The notes: a model not told the origin generated them from the letters alone. 64,000 bases of DNA from Tritrichomonas musculus (GCA_039105265.1 JAPFFF010000053.1:806001-870000); one strand, 5' to 3'. Positions 30,107-40,308 are shown, counted from the first letter of the stretch. Made by a program: numbers and translations.

Positions 30107-30459
30107 AACCGTCCGCAGATTCCAAATAATGAATAAATTAATAACCGTCCGCAGATTCCAAATAACGAATAAATTAATAACCGTCCGCAGATTCCAAATA
30201 ACGAATAAATTAATAACCGTCCGCAGATTCCACATATTTTAAAAAATAACGTATATTTTCATGAAAAAATACTCTGCTAACCGCTGCGGATCATTCAAAT
30301 ATCATCTAACCGTCCGCAGATTCCACATTTTTATAAAAATTTTATAATTCAATACCTTCAGAAAATTAAAGTCAAGAAATTTTTTTAAATAAACGTTCTC
30401 CAAAATTTTTTTAAATAAACGTTCTCCAAAATTTTTTTAAATAACCGTCCGCAGATTCC
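30107..30459. repeat. Iteron-like array, outer Maverick (six copies of a 17-mer plus one diverged inverted copy)
   Basis: AACCGTCCGCAGATTCC occurs at 30107, 30143, 30179, 30215, 30308 and 30443; the first four are 36 bp apart. A related form, GCTAACCGCTGCGGA, lies at 30276-30290 and includes the complement of the TCCGCA core. A second repeat of AAATAAACGTTCTCCAAAA type is interleaved at about 30390-30515. The array ends about 110 bp before the polB ATG. The inner Maverick has the same motif, again six times with one GCTAACC variant, at 50217-50451. Iterons for replication or transcription are likely; not proven. Confidence 0.85.
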
Positions 30460-30571
30460 AAATATTTTTTAAATAAACGTTCTCCAAAAATAAATAATTT
30501 TTTACAAATAAACGTTCTCAAAAATAAACCTAATTATTTTTTTAATTTTTTAAATTTTTATTTTGTACCAA

Positions 30572-33500
30572 ATGGAATTAGAAATTACTCCAATTAATAA
30601 ATTAGTAGAACTTGAAAATTTACTACACAATGATAATAACACAGTTACTGATTGGTTAAATGCTTTTGATAATGACGTTGAAGAAACACGTAATGCTTTA
30701 ATAGATGATATCGCTGAAGAATTATTTATAAAATATGATTATAACGGTGATAACGATTTTAATTTGATGTTTTGGTTCACTAAAGGTTTAAAACTTCAAA
30801 AACCACATCCTCCACGTAAATATGTTGATTCAGATGAATACTTTTATAAAAATTTACATAAATATAAAATCAGTGATCCCATCGATGAATATAATAAACG
30901 AAAAACTCATGATAAATTTAATTCTCAAATTAACAAGGAAAAATCAATTATTACACATAAATTAAAATATAAGAATATGCTTAATGAACTTTTAAACAAT
31001 AAACCATTATTAAAGCCATTACCACCAACAGAAATGAAACAATTAAAGCCATACGCTCAGAAATTATTTGAAGCTCAAAATGAAGAACTCATTAACTTTT
31101 TCGAAAACTTCGGTCATGACTTTCAAAGTAAAGATTATGATTATTTAATTGTTAATATTCCTCATGATTACGACCAAGCTTTAAATTTACTTATTCAACA
31201 CCGTAAATCATTAAAAGATCACGATGTTGTTATCAAAAATAAAAACAAAGATCCTATAGTTGTTTATTATTTAAATTCATTTTCTAACATTGATGATATA
31301 TTTAATTATCTTGAAAACGTTGTATTTAAAGCAGAACGTAAACCTTTTAAATTAACTTTTGAATTATCCGGAATTTTTGAATCACCTATTAAACAACATG
31401 ATGAAATTATCCGTTATGATTATGAAAAACGTGTAATAAATGCAACCAATTATAAATATTCTTCAAATATTCCAATTACGGTACAAATGAATGCTGACTT
31501 AGATAAAATTAAATATTATATTGAATCTGTTTTACATAATTATGAAGTTTCTGAATCATCCGTGAAACTTACCTTTGTTTCATCAATTGCATTTACTGTT
31601 CATCGTTTAGTTAAAGTTACTGGTAAACTTCAATTACCCGAAGAATTAATTAAATCTAGATTAATAATTACTGATAACGAAGATGATAAATTATGTTGGT
31701 ATCGATTTTTAGCTATTTGCTTATATCCTGACTTAATTAAACGTAAATTAAACCATCGAACATGTACAGCTCGACGTATCCTTTGTGAAGAGCATGGATT
31801 TCCATATAAAACTAATATCACTAATGAAGCACTTAAATTTATTAATCGTTATGATGGTACAACAATGAATGAAATGAAAGATTCGGCAAAAATGCATAAA
31901 ATAAACGTTAACATTTATGAATATTTCGATACCGGTTTATATGACATTAGTGAACAATGGTTTTTTGATAAATCATATAAAACATTTAGTGCACTTCTTT
32001 ATTCAAAAGGTCAAGTACTTCATATAATGTACATCAAAGATGCTGAAAAATTAACTGGTTTATTAGTTTGTCCTAAATGCAAATCATATATTGTAAGAGG
32101 TATTAACAATTACAAACGATTTGAAAAACACGTTAATAAATGTGATGGTAAATTTAAGAAAAACTTTGTTGCTGAGAAACAATCTTTGCCATATTGTCCT
32201 CATATACTTTCAAATCCTGTTTATGAATATTGCCTTGCTCATAATCTTCAATTCAAACCACAACAATATTATATAACTTATGATTTTGAAACAATGGAAC
32301 AAGTTATTAATGAAACATTAACTAAATCAACAACGATTAATTCACGTTTAATTCCTTTATCTGTCAGTTGTTGTATCAAATATTCTGCAGGTACTTTAAC
32401 GAAACATTTTGATGCTCGTGATAAAGATTTTATTATTCATTGGATTGAATATATGTTTAATCAAGCACATTTAATAATTAATGATAAAATTAACTTTTAT
32501 AAGCAAATGCTTGATGTTGAAGATCCTAAAAATATTGTTCATGATATTCAAACAGTTACTGTATTTGGTTTTAATTCATCACGTTTCGATTCAAATTTAT
32601 TTAAGCAATATTTTAATCATAAAGGTAAAAATTCATCGTGGTCAATCGATAATAACTCATTAATTGGTTCATCTACTGCTCTTAAACAATTCATTCTCAT
32701 TTCTGGTCCCATTAGGTTAAGATTTATTGATGCTCAAGCATTCATTGCTGGTGGTACATTAAAACAATTTGGTGTTGATTTTGGTGGAGAATCTAATACT
32801 TCAAAAGGAGTTTTTCCATATGAAGCAGTCAATACTGAAAACTTTAATACTGTACTTTCACAAACTCAACCATTTGAATATAAAGCTTTTTATTCATATC
32901 TTGGTCAACGTTTCCTCATTACTGAAGAAGAATATAACTTATATCTTGAAGATTCAAAACGTTTTAATACACGTTGGGATTATTTACTTTCATATAATGA
33001 TAATGACGTTGAAATGATGATTAAACCAATTGATAATCTCATCAACTTAAACGCTGAATATAACGTTGATTTAATATCTAATCTTTCATTATCTAAAAAT
33101 TCGGTTTGTATTAAATACTCATTAGCTTATAAAGATTTTGATCCTTCACTAGATTATGACATAACTAACGAATCAAACACTTTCATTCCTACTCTTAAAT
33201 GGTGGAGTTATAAATGTGATTCTTATTATTATCAGGATGAACGTTTTAATAAATTAAATCCAAAAGCACCACAACGTGATTTAAATAAAGTAGTTTCTGA
33301 AGATGATTTTGACGCTTTCCTTAAACTTTACAATGACCCCATAACTGGAAAATGTCATTTATGTGGTGAACATTTCACTAACGGGAATAAACCCACACTT
33401 GACAGAATTAATAATGATATTGGACACGAATTAAGTAATTGTTTGTTAGCTTGTGCTTCATGCAATAAATTAAGAAATCGTGCTGATGATAAAGTAACAC

Positions 33501-35125
33501 GTTTAAGAATTCAATTAAATAAATATTGTCGTCTTCATAAATTACCAACGACTATTTCCAACGAATCTGAATATTATGATTTACGTGAAGGTATCACTGG
33601 CGGTTTATCAATGGTTATGCATCGTCAAAATATACGTGGTGTTACTCACATTAATAAATTCAAATATGAAAACAATAAAGTTATTTCATATGATACCCCA
33701 CACATTGTTTCACATGTTGTAGGTGTCGATTTCAACTCACTTTATCCTTCATCATTTTCATCAAATTATCACCCATTCAATCCTTATCATGGTGGTATTA
33801 TGTACATGCCCGGTTCATTAATCACTCGTTTTGAATGTTATGACGAATCAGGTAACAGAAATGATGAAATTTATAAAAAATGTATGAATATAATTTATTC
33901 TAAACATAGATATGACGCTAACCCATCATTAATATTCAGAGCTAAAGTTAAACTTGAATGTCCCATTGATAAAATCAATGATCTTATCAATTTTCCTCCA
34001 GTATTTCGTAATTTTGATATTAAAAATACTGAAGATGTTATTGGTTCATACATGTATAATTACGGTAAGAAAAACCATATTAGCACAATTGATAAAACTG
34101 ATACTAAATTAACGATGGCAATTGATACTATGGGTGAGTTTAAATCGTTTGGTTGTTATTACTTATGGTTCCTCATTGATCATGGATTAAAAGTTATAGA
34201 TATCATAAATTTATCATTATATGAAGCAAATAATGCATTTAATCCATTTGTTAATGAATTTATGCGTAAACGTCAAGATATTATCGCTGGTAAAGTATCC
34301 GGTAATGAAAAGTTTTATAAAATATCAATGAATGGTTCATATGGGTATGATGGTATGAATTCAGAAAAGTTTAGTAAAGTTAAAATTTGTGATTCAGATA
34401 AAGCTTATCAATCAATTGCATCAGATACTTATATTAACGGAACTAAAATTACTGATGATACATTTCTTATTCAATCAAATCCTAAAACTTTTGGTTGTAA
34501 AACATGCATTCAAACAGCGTTTTTCACTCTTGATAATGCAAAATTTTGGTACTTAACATTCATTTATGACTTCATGTTTAAGTGTTTAGATCTTAATAAA
34601 TTTCATTTTACTTCGGGTGATACTGACAGTTGTTATTTCGCTGTTGCTGGAGACATGAATGACTCAAACGATCAAGTATTTAAATACATCATTAAAGATC
34701 AACAATTTTATAATGAAAACATTTATAAATTTATGCCTGATCCATCAATTAATACAGTTTATGATGAAAAGAAAATTTTGGGTTGTTGTGTTGAAAAATA
34801 CGGTGATAATCAAGTAGCTTTATGTCCAAAATGTTATACAATATGGAATAACGACGGTGTGACTAAATCATTAAAACTTAAAGGTGTTTCATTAAAGACT
34901 AATAAAATTGTTTCATCGGATTATAAGGATATATTGGATAATCAATGTGTTAAATCAGGTAAAAATATTAATCTTCAAATGAATCATAACATTATGTCAA
35001 AAATAACGATTAACAAAAATGCTTTAACTGGATTTCATAATAAAATGATAGTATTATCGAATGAAGCATGCGCACCATTTATAAAAGGATTAAGAGCCAA
35101 CAATTATGAAGTTCATGAATCTTAA
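30572..35125 (+). CDS. polB: Protein-primed family B DNA polymerase of the outer Maverick, about 1,517 aa
   Basis: The N-terminal ~550 residues include a region that resembles the OTU-like fold of Polinton polymerases (Cys in CWYRFLA near 375, His in VLHIMYI near 483) and a zinc-finger-like CPKCK...H...C block (about 499-522). The exonuclease motifs are TYDFET (569), FNSSRFDSN (667) and YNDNDVEMM (807). An HNH/endonuclease VII-like segment (CHLCGE to CASCNKLRN, about 927-970) lies between exonuclease and palm. Palm motifs are DFNSLYPS (1050), NGSYGYDG (1252) and DTDS (1348). The family copies linear DNA from a protein primer. The ATG at 30572 is preferred over the TTG at 30563. Its end overlaps the integrase stop by 4 bp. 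Confidence 0.93.
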   Translation: MELEITPINKLVELENLLHNDNNTVTDWLNAFDNDVEETRNALIDDIAEELFIKYDYNGDNDFNLMFWFTKGLKLQKPHPPRKYVDSDEYFYKNLHKYKISDPIDEYNKRKTHDKFNSQINKEKSIITHKLKYKNMLNELLNNKPLLKPLPPTEMKQLKPYAQKLFEAQNEELINFFENFGHDFQSKDYDYLIVNIPHDYDQALNLLIQHRKSLKDHDVVIKNKNKDPIVVYYLNSFSNIDDIFNYLENVVFKAERKPFKLTFELSGIFESPIKQHDEIIRYDYEKRVINATNYKYSSNIPITVQMNADLDKIKYYIESVLHNYEVSESSVKLTFVSSIAFTVHRLVKVTGKLQLPEELIKSRLIITDNEDDKLCWYRFLAICLYPDLIKRKLNHRTCTARRILCEEHGFPYKTNITNEALKFINRYDGTTMNEMKDSAKMHKINVNIYEYFDTGLYDISEQWFFDKSYKTFSALLYSKGQVLHIMYIKDAEKLTGLLVCPKCKSYIVRGINNYKRFEKHVNKCDGKFKKNFVAEKQSLPYCPHILSNPVYEYCLAHNLQFKPQQYYITYDFETMEQVINETLTKSTTINSRLIPLSVSCCIKYSAGTLTKHFDARDKDFIIHWIEYMFNQAHLIINDKINFYKQMLDVEDPKNIVHDIQTVTVFGFNSSRFDSNLFKQYFNHKGKNSSWSIDNNSLIGSSTALKQFILISGPIRLRFIDAQAFIAGGTLKQFGVDFGGESNTSKGVFPYEAVNTENFNTVLSQTQPFEYKAFYSYLGQRFLITEEEYNLYLEDSKRFNTRWDYLLSYNDNDVEMMIKPIDNLINLNAEYNVDLISNLSLSKNSVCIKYSLAYKDFDPSLDYDITNESNTFIPTLKWWSYKCDSYYYQDERFNKLNPKAPQRDLNKVVSEDDFDAFLKLYNDPITGKCHLCGEHFTNGNKPTLDRINNDIGHELSNCLLACASCNKLRNRADDKVTRLRIQLNKYCRLHKLPTTISNESEYYDLREGITGGLSMVMHRQNIRGVTHINKFKYENNKVISYDTPHIVSHVVGVDFNSLYPSSFSSNYHPFNPYHGGIMYMPGSLITRFECYDESGNRNDEIYKKCMNIIYSKHRYDANPSLIFRAKVKLECPIDKINDLINFPPVFRNFDIKNTEDVIGSYMYNYGKKNHISTIDKTDTKLTMAIDTMGEFKSFGCYYLWFLIDHGLKVIDIINLSLYEANNAFNPFVNEFMRKRQDIIAGKVSGNEKFYKISMNGSYGYDGMNSEKFSKVKICDSDKAYQSIASDTYINGTKITDDTFLIQSNPKTFGCKTCIQTAFFTLDNAKFWYLTFIYDFMFKCLDLNKFHFTSGDTDSCYFAVAGDMNDSNDQVFKYIIKDQQFYNENIYKFMPDPSINTVYDEKKILGCCVEKYGDNQVALCPKCYTIWNNDGVTKSLKLKGVSLKTNKIVSSDYKDILDNQCVKSGKNINLQMNHNIMSKITINKNALTGFHNKMIVLSNEACAPFIKGLRANNYEVHES

Positions 35126-36732
35126 ACGTAATCAATCTTCCACCTTGGTATCATTTGTATTTTTCCATTTTTACCGTTAACATTACCTTTAACTTCATAT
35201 AATCCATTCTTGAAACCAATAACTTTAAATTCACCGGGTTGAATTATTGACCGTCTTTTACCCATTGTGTCTTTTTCGTTATAAACTTTAACACTTACAC
35301 CTTCATTTATTCTAAATCCGGGACTATTCATTACCTTCCAGTTCTCCTGACATATTCGTCTTACTATATACTCCTCTAATTCAGGATCATCATTTACCAT
35401 TTTCGGTGTTACTTCAAATCCTGCCCATTTACTTAATCCTTTATGTGGTGCATTATTATATTGATTAACTATTTCATTCATAACATTAGGTGTAATTACT
35501 CCAACTTTCATCACATATGCCATATCTCTAATACTCCTAATTACTCTATCAATAACGCCCAAACTTCCATGTAATGGATCACTTTTAACTGCTTTCTGTT
35601 CTTTATTCATGAAATCGGGATAATTTCCCATTACTTGTCTTTCAACTGGTTTAAAATCAATTCCTCGTGAATTATAAAATGACTCCCACGCTAATTTTGA
35701 ATTAAAACTTTTTTCACCATCACCCGTTAAATGTTTTACATTCATTCCTTTTTCAATCATTCTATTTAATGCTCTCAAATATGAAACACTACTTTTTAAA
35801 TTCTGTTTTGTAAATGTTTTATCATCAATCATATCATTTAATAACTCCACATATAAATATTTAGTGTTTGCATTTATTGCAACTAAATAAGCCAGTTTTC
35901 CAACGAACATTAAATCAATAATCCATGTATTCCTTGCTGTGCATTTATGAAGTTGATAATTTTTAATATTTTGTTTTAAAGGAAATGATGAAGGAATTTT
36001 TCCCTTTTCTTCTTTCAGTTCTGGGTTAATTAGTTTTAAAGCATTGATTTTATCTTTACTTTTATATCCAAATAATCCCGTAAATGGTATTTTATCATAT
36101 TTTATAGTCGTCCCTGGTTGTTGAAAATATTTTCGTTTATAATCTTCATACCAATTATTAATTGATCTTCTTCCTCTATTCCATCCACTTGTGACTTTAA
36201 CAAAATTGTCATATGTTAATAAATCATTATTCATGTGTTCAACAACAAATTTATCTAATTTATCGCCAAACGTTTCTTTTCTGACTTTCGGCTCTTCATT
36301 CTTATGTACTTCCTCCCATTCTCTTTCATACTCATCATATATTTGTCTAATATCTTCATCTAGTAATGGTTTAAATGAGTTTAATCTTTTCACTTGATTA
36401 AATGATAATTTATTTTTGTTCTTATGAACTTTACTCAATAAATCCTCTCTTGCTATTCTCACTGCTACATCATAATCTGCCATTCGTTCACGTTCCATTT
36501 CTACTTCACGTCTACGTTCTTCATCCTTTACTATATCACGAATGGTTAAGTAATGAATTATATAGAAATTGTTTATATGTTGAGCTGGAATTTTCACTTT
36601 CAAATATTTTTCACAATAATGATTTATATAATATTTAACTTGTTCCTCAAATCTATCCGGTTCATACTTTTCTATCTTACTTGTCACATATGAAATTATT
36701 CCATCTGTGTTATTAAATAATGTTTCAGTCAT
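35122..36732 (-). CDS. Retrovirus-like integrase of the outer Maverick, 536 aa
   Basis: The catalytic core spans roughly residues 260-440 (NTWIIDLMFVGKLAYLVAIN, LTGDGEKSFNSKLAWESFY, GVIDRVIRSIRDMAYVMK, YNNAPHKGLSKWAGFEVTP). This is the RNase H-fold layout of Maverick and retroviral integrases. The N-terminal ~190 residues are helical and charged. The C terminus (VSVKVYNEKDTMGKRRS, GEFKVIGFKNGLYEVKG) is an SH3/chromo-like DNA-binding tail. It is about 180 residues longer than the inner element's integrase and only distantly like it, so the two elements are different families. It faces polB tail to tail. Confidence 0.85.
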   Translation of the reverse strand: MTETLFNNTDGIISYVTSKIEKYEPDRFEEQVKYYINHYCEKYLKVKIPAQHINNFYIIHYLTIRDIVKDEERRREVEMERERMADYDVAVRIAREDLLSKVHKNKNKLSFNQVKRLNSFKPLLDEDIRQIYDEYEREWEEVHKNEEPKVRKETFGDKLDKFVVEHMNNDLLTYDNFVKVTSGWNRGRRSINNWYEDYKRKYFQQPGTTIKYDKIPFTGLFGYKSKDKINALKLINPELKEEKGKIPSSFPLKQNIKNYQLHKCTARNTWIIDLMFVGKLAYLVAINANTKYLYVELLNDMIDDKTFTKQNLKSSVSYLRALNRMIEKGMNVKHLTGDGEKSFNSKLAWESFYNSRGIDFKPVERQVMGNYPDFMNKEQKAVKSDPLHGSLGVIDRVIRSIRDMAYVMKVGVITPNVMNEIVNQYNNAPHKGLSKWAGFEVTPKMVNDDPELEEYIVRRICQENWKVMNSPGFRINEGVSVKVYNEKDTMGKRRSIIQPGEFKVIGFKNGLYEVKGNVNGKNGKIQMIPRWKIDYV

Positions 36733-36799
36733 GATTTAAATTAAATTAAATTAAAGATATTTGATGATTTCATGAATGATAAAATAATTATTTAGTTTA

Positions 36800-36837
36800 T
36801 TTTTCATAAATTAAATTTTTTATCGCATAATAAAAAT
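36800..36837 (+). promoter_or_regulatory. Maverick T-tract promoter-like sequence
   Basis: A T-rich stretch with TTTTTTATCGCATAATAAAA directly before the ATG at 36838. The same layout (T-tract, ATCGC or similar, AATATAAA, ATG) precedes several genes of the inner element, e.g. at 46773 and 50655. Confidence 0.5.
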
Positions 36838-37095
36838 ATGTCTCAAACCTTACCACCTCGAGATCAAGATCTCAGGCTTCCAGCCCTTAAACAACGACAT
36901 GAAAGAAAAACATTTGCTACTCCAACACTAAAACTCATAAATTCACGTCTTCAATATTATAGAAAAGTATTAAGTCAACCTGAACCAACAACGGAGAAAG
37001 GTAAACTTAGTCGTGCAAGAATTCAAAATAAATATGATCAATGTATGAAAGTAAGACAATTATTAAACAGAGCCGTTAAGAACCTTTATCTTTAA
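36838..37095 (+). CDS. Small basic protein of the outer Maverick, 85 aa
   Basis: The product is strongly basic with helical stretches (LKQRHERKTFATPTLKLINS, RARIQNKYDQCMKVRQLLN). It is not similar to anything else here. Because of its size, charge and place between integrase and the small amphipathic gene it may be a DNA-condensing or regulatory protein; this is a guess. The last 20 bp overlap the end of the minus-strand gene at 37076. A promoter-like T-tract with ATCGC lies just before the ATG. Confidence 0.6.
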   Translation: MSQTLPPRDQDLRLPALKQRHERKTFATPTLKLINSRLQYYRKVLSQPEPTTEKGKLSRARIQNKYDQCMKVRQLLNRAVKNLYL

Positions 37096-37303
37096 CATAA
37101 TATCCATCACTACCGAAATACTCCAACGCTGGATTATTTGAATTATCAAATTTAGGTAAAATTTTTGCAACATTACCAACAACAGGTAACTTTTCCATTA
37201 CTGATTTTGTTTTATTCCATCCATATTTGAAACCATCAGCAAAATCTTTAGCTGCTTCTTTAACTTTTCCCGCTAACTTTTTAAACCAACTACCAAAAGC
37301 CAT
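37076..37303 (-). CDS. Small amphipathic protein of the outer Maverick, 75 aa
   Basis: It begins MAFGSWFKKLAGKVKEAAKD, an amphipathic helix with glycine, and continues to KLPVVGNVAKILP. The inner element has a protein with a comparable start (MCGFFKKLIKTGIGLASKH) at 41183. In Polintons and adenoviruses short amphipathic virion proteins (pVI-like) help disrupt membranes on entry; that role is inferred from composition only. It reads away from the inner element's insertion point. Confidence 0.55.
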   Translation of the reverse strand: MAFGSWFKKLAGKVKEAAKDFADGFKYGWNKTKSVMEKLPVVGNVAKILPKFDNSNNPALEYFGSDGYYVKDKGS

Positions 37304-37347
37304 TTTTAAATTAAGATTAAAATTATGATTTAATATTTTTATTTAAA

Positions 37348-37352
37348 ACTAA
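37348..37352. repeat. Target site duplication, left copy (ACTAA)
   Basis: ACTAA immediately precedes the AGTAG start of the inner Maverick and recurs right after its end at 61571-61575. Mavericks are known to make 5-6 bp duplications. It confirms insertion into the outer element. Confidence 0.85.
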
Positions 37353-37698
37353 AGTAGTTATCCATAGGATTTTCTTACAATGATGATTCTCTGGCATTTT
37401 GGGGGTCATTTGCACCAAAGGGGCTTAAAAACGACAAAAATAAGATCACTTTGGCGATGTTTTCATTTTCAACAAATTTATATAAAAATATATATTAACA
37501 CACATCAAGGTCCATACAATCCACCGAATACACTATACTATAAACAATTAATTTAAAACACCAATACGCACACACTACACTATTTACACACACAGAAGCC
37601 CAATATAACAAACAGCCCCAAAATGCCAGAGAATCATCATTGTAAGAAAATCCTATGGATAACTACTTATAGCCCACTACTACCACCGAATGATTAAC
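37353..37698. repeat. Inner Maverick left terminal inverted repeat
   Basis: It matches 61225-61570 in inverted orientation, with one mismatch by eye. It is itself composite: 37353-37404 and 37616-37667 are 52-bp inverted copies (AGTAGTTATCC... and ...GGATAACTACT), enclosing a 315-bp unit. Then 31 bp (TATAGCCCACTACTACCACC and on) complete the repeat. Confidence 0.93.
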
Positions 37699-37782
37699 AT
37701 CAAAGGCTCTTCGAGCCAATGACTAAGGTCCTACTACTAACAACAAAGTCTTTTACGTTTCAAAAACTTTATTAGCTAGTAA
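37699..37782. other. Leader between left TIR and first inner gene
   Basis: Contains a small palindrome, GGCTCTTCGAGCC, and a T-rich stretch before the ATG at 37783. A promoter is expected here. Confidence 0.35.
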
Positions 37783-39075
37783 ATGTCAAGAATAAAAACA
37801 TTACACCCAACTATAAACAATATCACTGACGAGCAAATTCCAATACCAATTGAGACAATATTCTTTCTAGAAGAGGCAAAAAGAGACCCATATAAACCTA
37901 ATCGATTTTATTTTAATTATCCGGCTCAATGGCGTACTGCTAACATGAGCGAATCAATCATAGGCGTAAGAAATATATTTATGAACGTTAGGCGGCGGAA
38001 GCTTGAATTTGAACTATTCGTTAGAAAATATTATAGAAAAGATTTTGACGAACTTAAAGCTAAGGATGAAAACAAAAATAAAACAAACGACGAAATATAT
38101 GATTTGATACCAGATTACAAAAAAAGCTTAGTTTCTTATAATATAATTTCATGGTTAGGTACAGAACACGATTTAAGAGAAATATTTAGTGATTTACATA
38201 GAGAAATCCAAAAACCATTTAAAATATTTAATGACTATTACGCCATTGAACGAGACGCTATGAAAAAGAAAGCTGAAACTGAAATAGATGCATTAAGCAA
38301 TGAATTATCAAGACTTATAGTTGAATGGGATGATGAAACAGATATCTCAACTAAGTTTGAGAAAAGAATAGTCATTGACCAGAAATCTAAAGAATTAAAC
38401 GAAAAAATTGCAAATTTATATCGAGAAGTAAGACCAACATTTGTTCAAAATGAAGACCCAAGAACACGAGATGTACAAATGGATGGATATTATGATTATA
38501 ATAGACAAGTATTCATAGAAAAAATATTTTCAAACGCAAACGATGAGAAAACAAAGGACACTAGCGACTATATATTCAACACTGATATTTATGATTACTA
38601 CATTGATTTTAAAATAGAATTTTTACCAAGACCATATGATAAAATTACAAATAAACAAGACAATTCATTCAATCAAATTTACGATTTCGTTGATATAATG
38701 AACGTTGGAAAGGAACCATTTCAAAATGACCCCGAAAAATATATGGATATGACAAAACCAATTCTCGATAAGAATGAAAATATATTATGTTATGAAGGTA
38801 AATGGATGCGTGAAATAACATTTGAAAACGTATGGGATAGGCACTCATGCAAAGTATTCGCCAGCTTTGCTACAGATTCATCAAAAGGCTATTTAGGCAA
38901 TAGCCAAGTTTTCTATCCTGTCATTAAGTACTTTAAATTGAATTCTACAGACCAACAATTTTGGATAGAATTCTATTCTGGAAGACATAATAACGTGCCT
39001 GTAATTGTACCTATAAACGATTCATTTAATATAGAAATGTTATTCTTAGCTAATGAAAAGATGTTTTATACATAA
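37783..39075 (+). CDS. Inner Maverick conserved protein, 430 aa, possibly structural
   Basis: I cannot assign it to a named family. Residues 1-130 include FYFNYPAQWRTANMSES and a basic segment; 160-235 are a helical, coiled-coil-like region (ALSNELSRLIVEWDDE); the last 170 residues are beta-rich (CKVFASFATDSSKGYLG, FWIEFYSGRHNNVPVIVP). A jelly-roll-like end would fit a minor capsid or penton-type protein, and the gene stands near integrase and ATPase. This is inference from composition and place only. Confidence 0.65.
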   Translation: MSRIKTLHPTINNITDEQIPIPIETIFFLEEAKRDPYKPNRFYFNYPAQWRTANMSESIIGVRNIFMNVRRRKLEFELFVRKYYRKDFDELKAKDENKNKTNDEIYDLIPDYKKSLVSYNIISWLGTEHDLREIFSDLHREIQKPFKIFNDYYAIERDAMKKKAETEIDALSNELSRLIVEWDDETDISTKFEKRIVIDQKSKELNEKIANLYREVRPTFVQNEDPRTRDVQMDGYYDYNRQVFIEKIFSNANDEKTKDTSDYIFNTDIYDYYIDFKIEFLPRPYDKITNKQDNSFNQIYDFVDIMNVGKEPFQNDPEKYMDMTKPILDKNENILCYEGKWMREITFENVWDRHSCKVFASFATDSSKGYLGNSQVFYPVIKYFKLNSTDQQFWIEFYSGRHNNVPVIVPINDSFNIEMLFLANEKMFYT

Positions 39076-39105
39076 ACTCACAGATATATTTTTATGAAAA
39101 ATTAA

Positions 39106-40188
39106 ATGAGTTTTAAAACATTAGATGAATTGTTTAAACGTTTTCCATGGCGTAGTCAAAATAAATTTGTGCCATTAGCTAAACGTTATGGATTTAATGA
39201 ACAAGATGCTAAACAGTTTCTTAATAATAAAGTTGTTCATGACGCTAAGGTTCCTAAAGCAAAATTTATGCCTATTGTGTCAAAACATCACGGAGGTTAT
39301 CAAATGGACACATTCATCAATGATAAACATAAAGGAGGACGTAATTATTTAATGCTAATCAATATTAACACACGAAAAGCTTATGCATACTCATTAATAG
39401 GCAAAGGTTCAAAATCAGTAATAGAAGCATTAACAAAATTCTTTAACGATGTAAATGATGTGTATTCAATAACAAGCGACCAAGATGCAGCATACTTATC
39501 AAACGAGGTATTAGATTTTATGAAATCAAAGAATATAATCTATAAAACAACTGAAGATAATAATCATAACGTGCTCGGCATCATTAATAGATTCATGAGA
39601 ACAATTAGAGACGCTATCGGTGAAAATAGATATATTGATGAAAATGAAATGAATAATTTAATAGATGCATATAATAATTCTCCGCATCGGTCTTTAAACA
39701 ATAAAGCGCCAAACGATATAACAAAAGAAGATGAATTAAATTATATCCAAACGAAAACAAAAATAAATCCATATAATTTTGAACCAAATGAAAGAGTAAG
39801 AATTGTTTTAGCTAATGAACCATTTTCAAAGAAACGTAATAAAGTAAGTAAAGAATCTTATATCGTTGATTCAAAATCCGGGAACCAATTTATAGTCAAA
39901 GCTAAAGATGATTCAGTTGATAAATTACCAGGCTACAGATTAATTAAATCAGCAAATAACATTCCACTCGCTGAGTCTCTAAAGAAAGGCAAACGTGGCA
40001 TAGTTGATAAAATTATTAGCTATGACCCTAAGAAAAATAAATATAGGGTTCAATATGAAGGAGGTGTAAAAGACACAATCCCAGCAAAAAATCTTCGAGA
40101 AGGCAACCCAATAAAACTTTCACAAATGGAGCTTGAGTATTGGTCGTCGCAAAATACTATTCCAGATGCTATTAAGAAGTGGGCATAA
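39106..40188 (+). CDS. Retrovirus-like integrase of the inner Maverick, 360 aa
   Basis: Residues about 60-205 form the integrase core: GGYQMDTFINDKHKGGRNYL, VYSITSDQDAAYLSNEVLDF, VLGIINRFMRTIRDAIGE and YNNSPHRSLNNKAPND. The last 100 residues carry an SH3/chromo-like fold (RGIVDKIISYDPKKNKYRVQYE). It would cut and join the AGTAG ends, giving the 5-bp duplication. It shares the general layout and the YNN-PH-xL motif with the outer element's enzyme, but little else. It starts 30 bp after the preceding gene. Confidence 0.87.
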   Translation: MSFKTLDELFKRFPWRSQNKFVPLAKRYGFNEQDAKQFLNNKVVHDAKVPKAKFMPIVSKHHGGYQMDTFINDKHKGGRNYLMLININTRKAYAYSLIGKGSKSVIEALTKFFNDVNDVYSITSDQDAAYLSNEVLDFMKSKNIIYKTTEDNNHNVLGIINRFMRTIRDAIGENRYIDENEMNNLIDAYNNSPHRSLNNKAPNDITKEDELNYIQTKTKINPYNFEPNERVRIVLANEPFSKKRNKVSKESYIVDSKSGNQFIVKAKDDSVDKLPGYRLIKSANNIPLAESLKKGKRGIVDKIISYDPKKNKYRVQYEGGVKDTIPAKNLREGNPIKLSQMELEYWSSQNTIPDAIKKWA

Positions 40189-40308
40189 CGAATTCATTAT
40201 AAATTATTTTTGTTGTCTCATAGACCAACTCTACAACGAACCCTATCAATTGATATTTAAAACACTCTTTAACAAATTCTATATAATTCATTTAACAATA
40301 ATAAAAAT

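Noticed and set aside
37353-37667. 315-bp unit as a simple MITE inserted in each TIR
   Set aside because: No own target duplication, and its outer end is also the Maverick's end with the ACTAA duplication; kept as an open question rather than annotated as a MITE.
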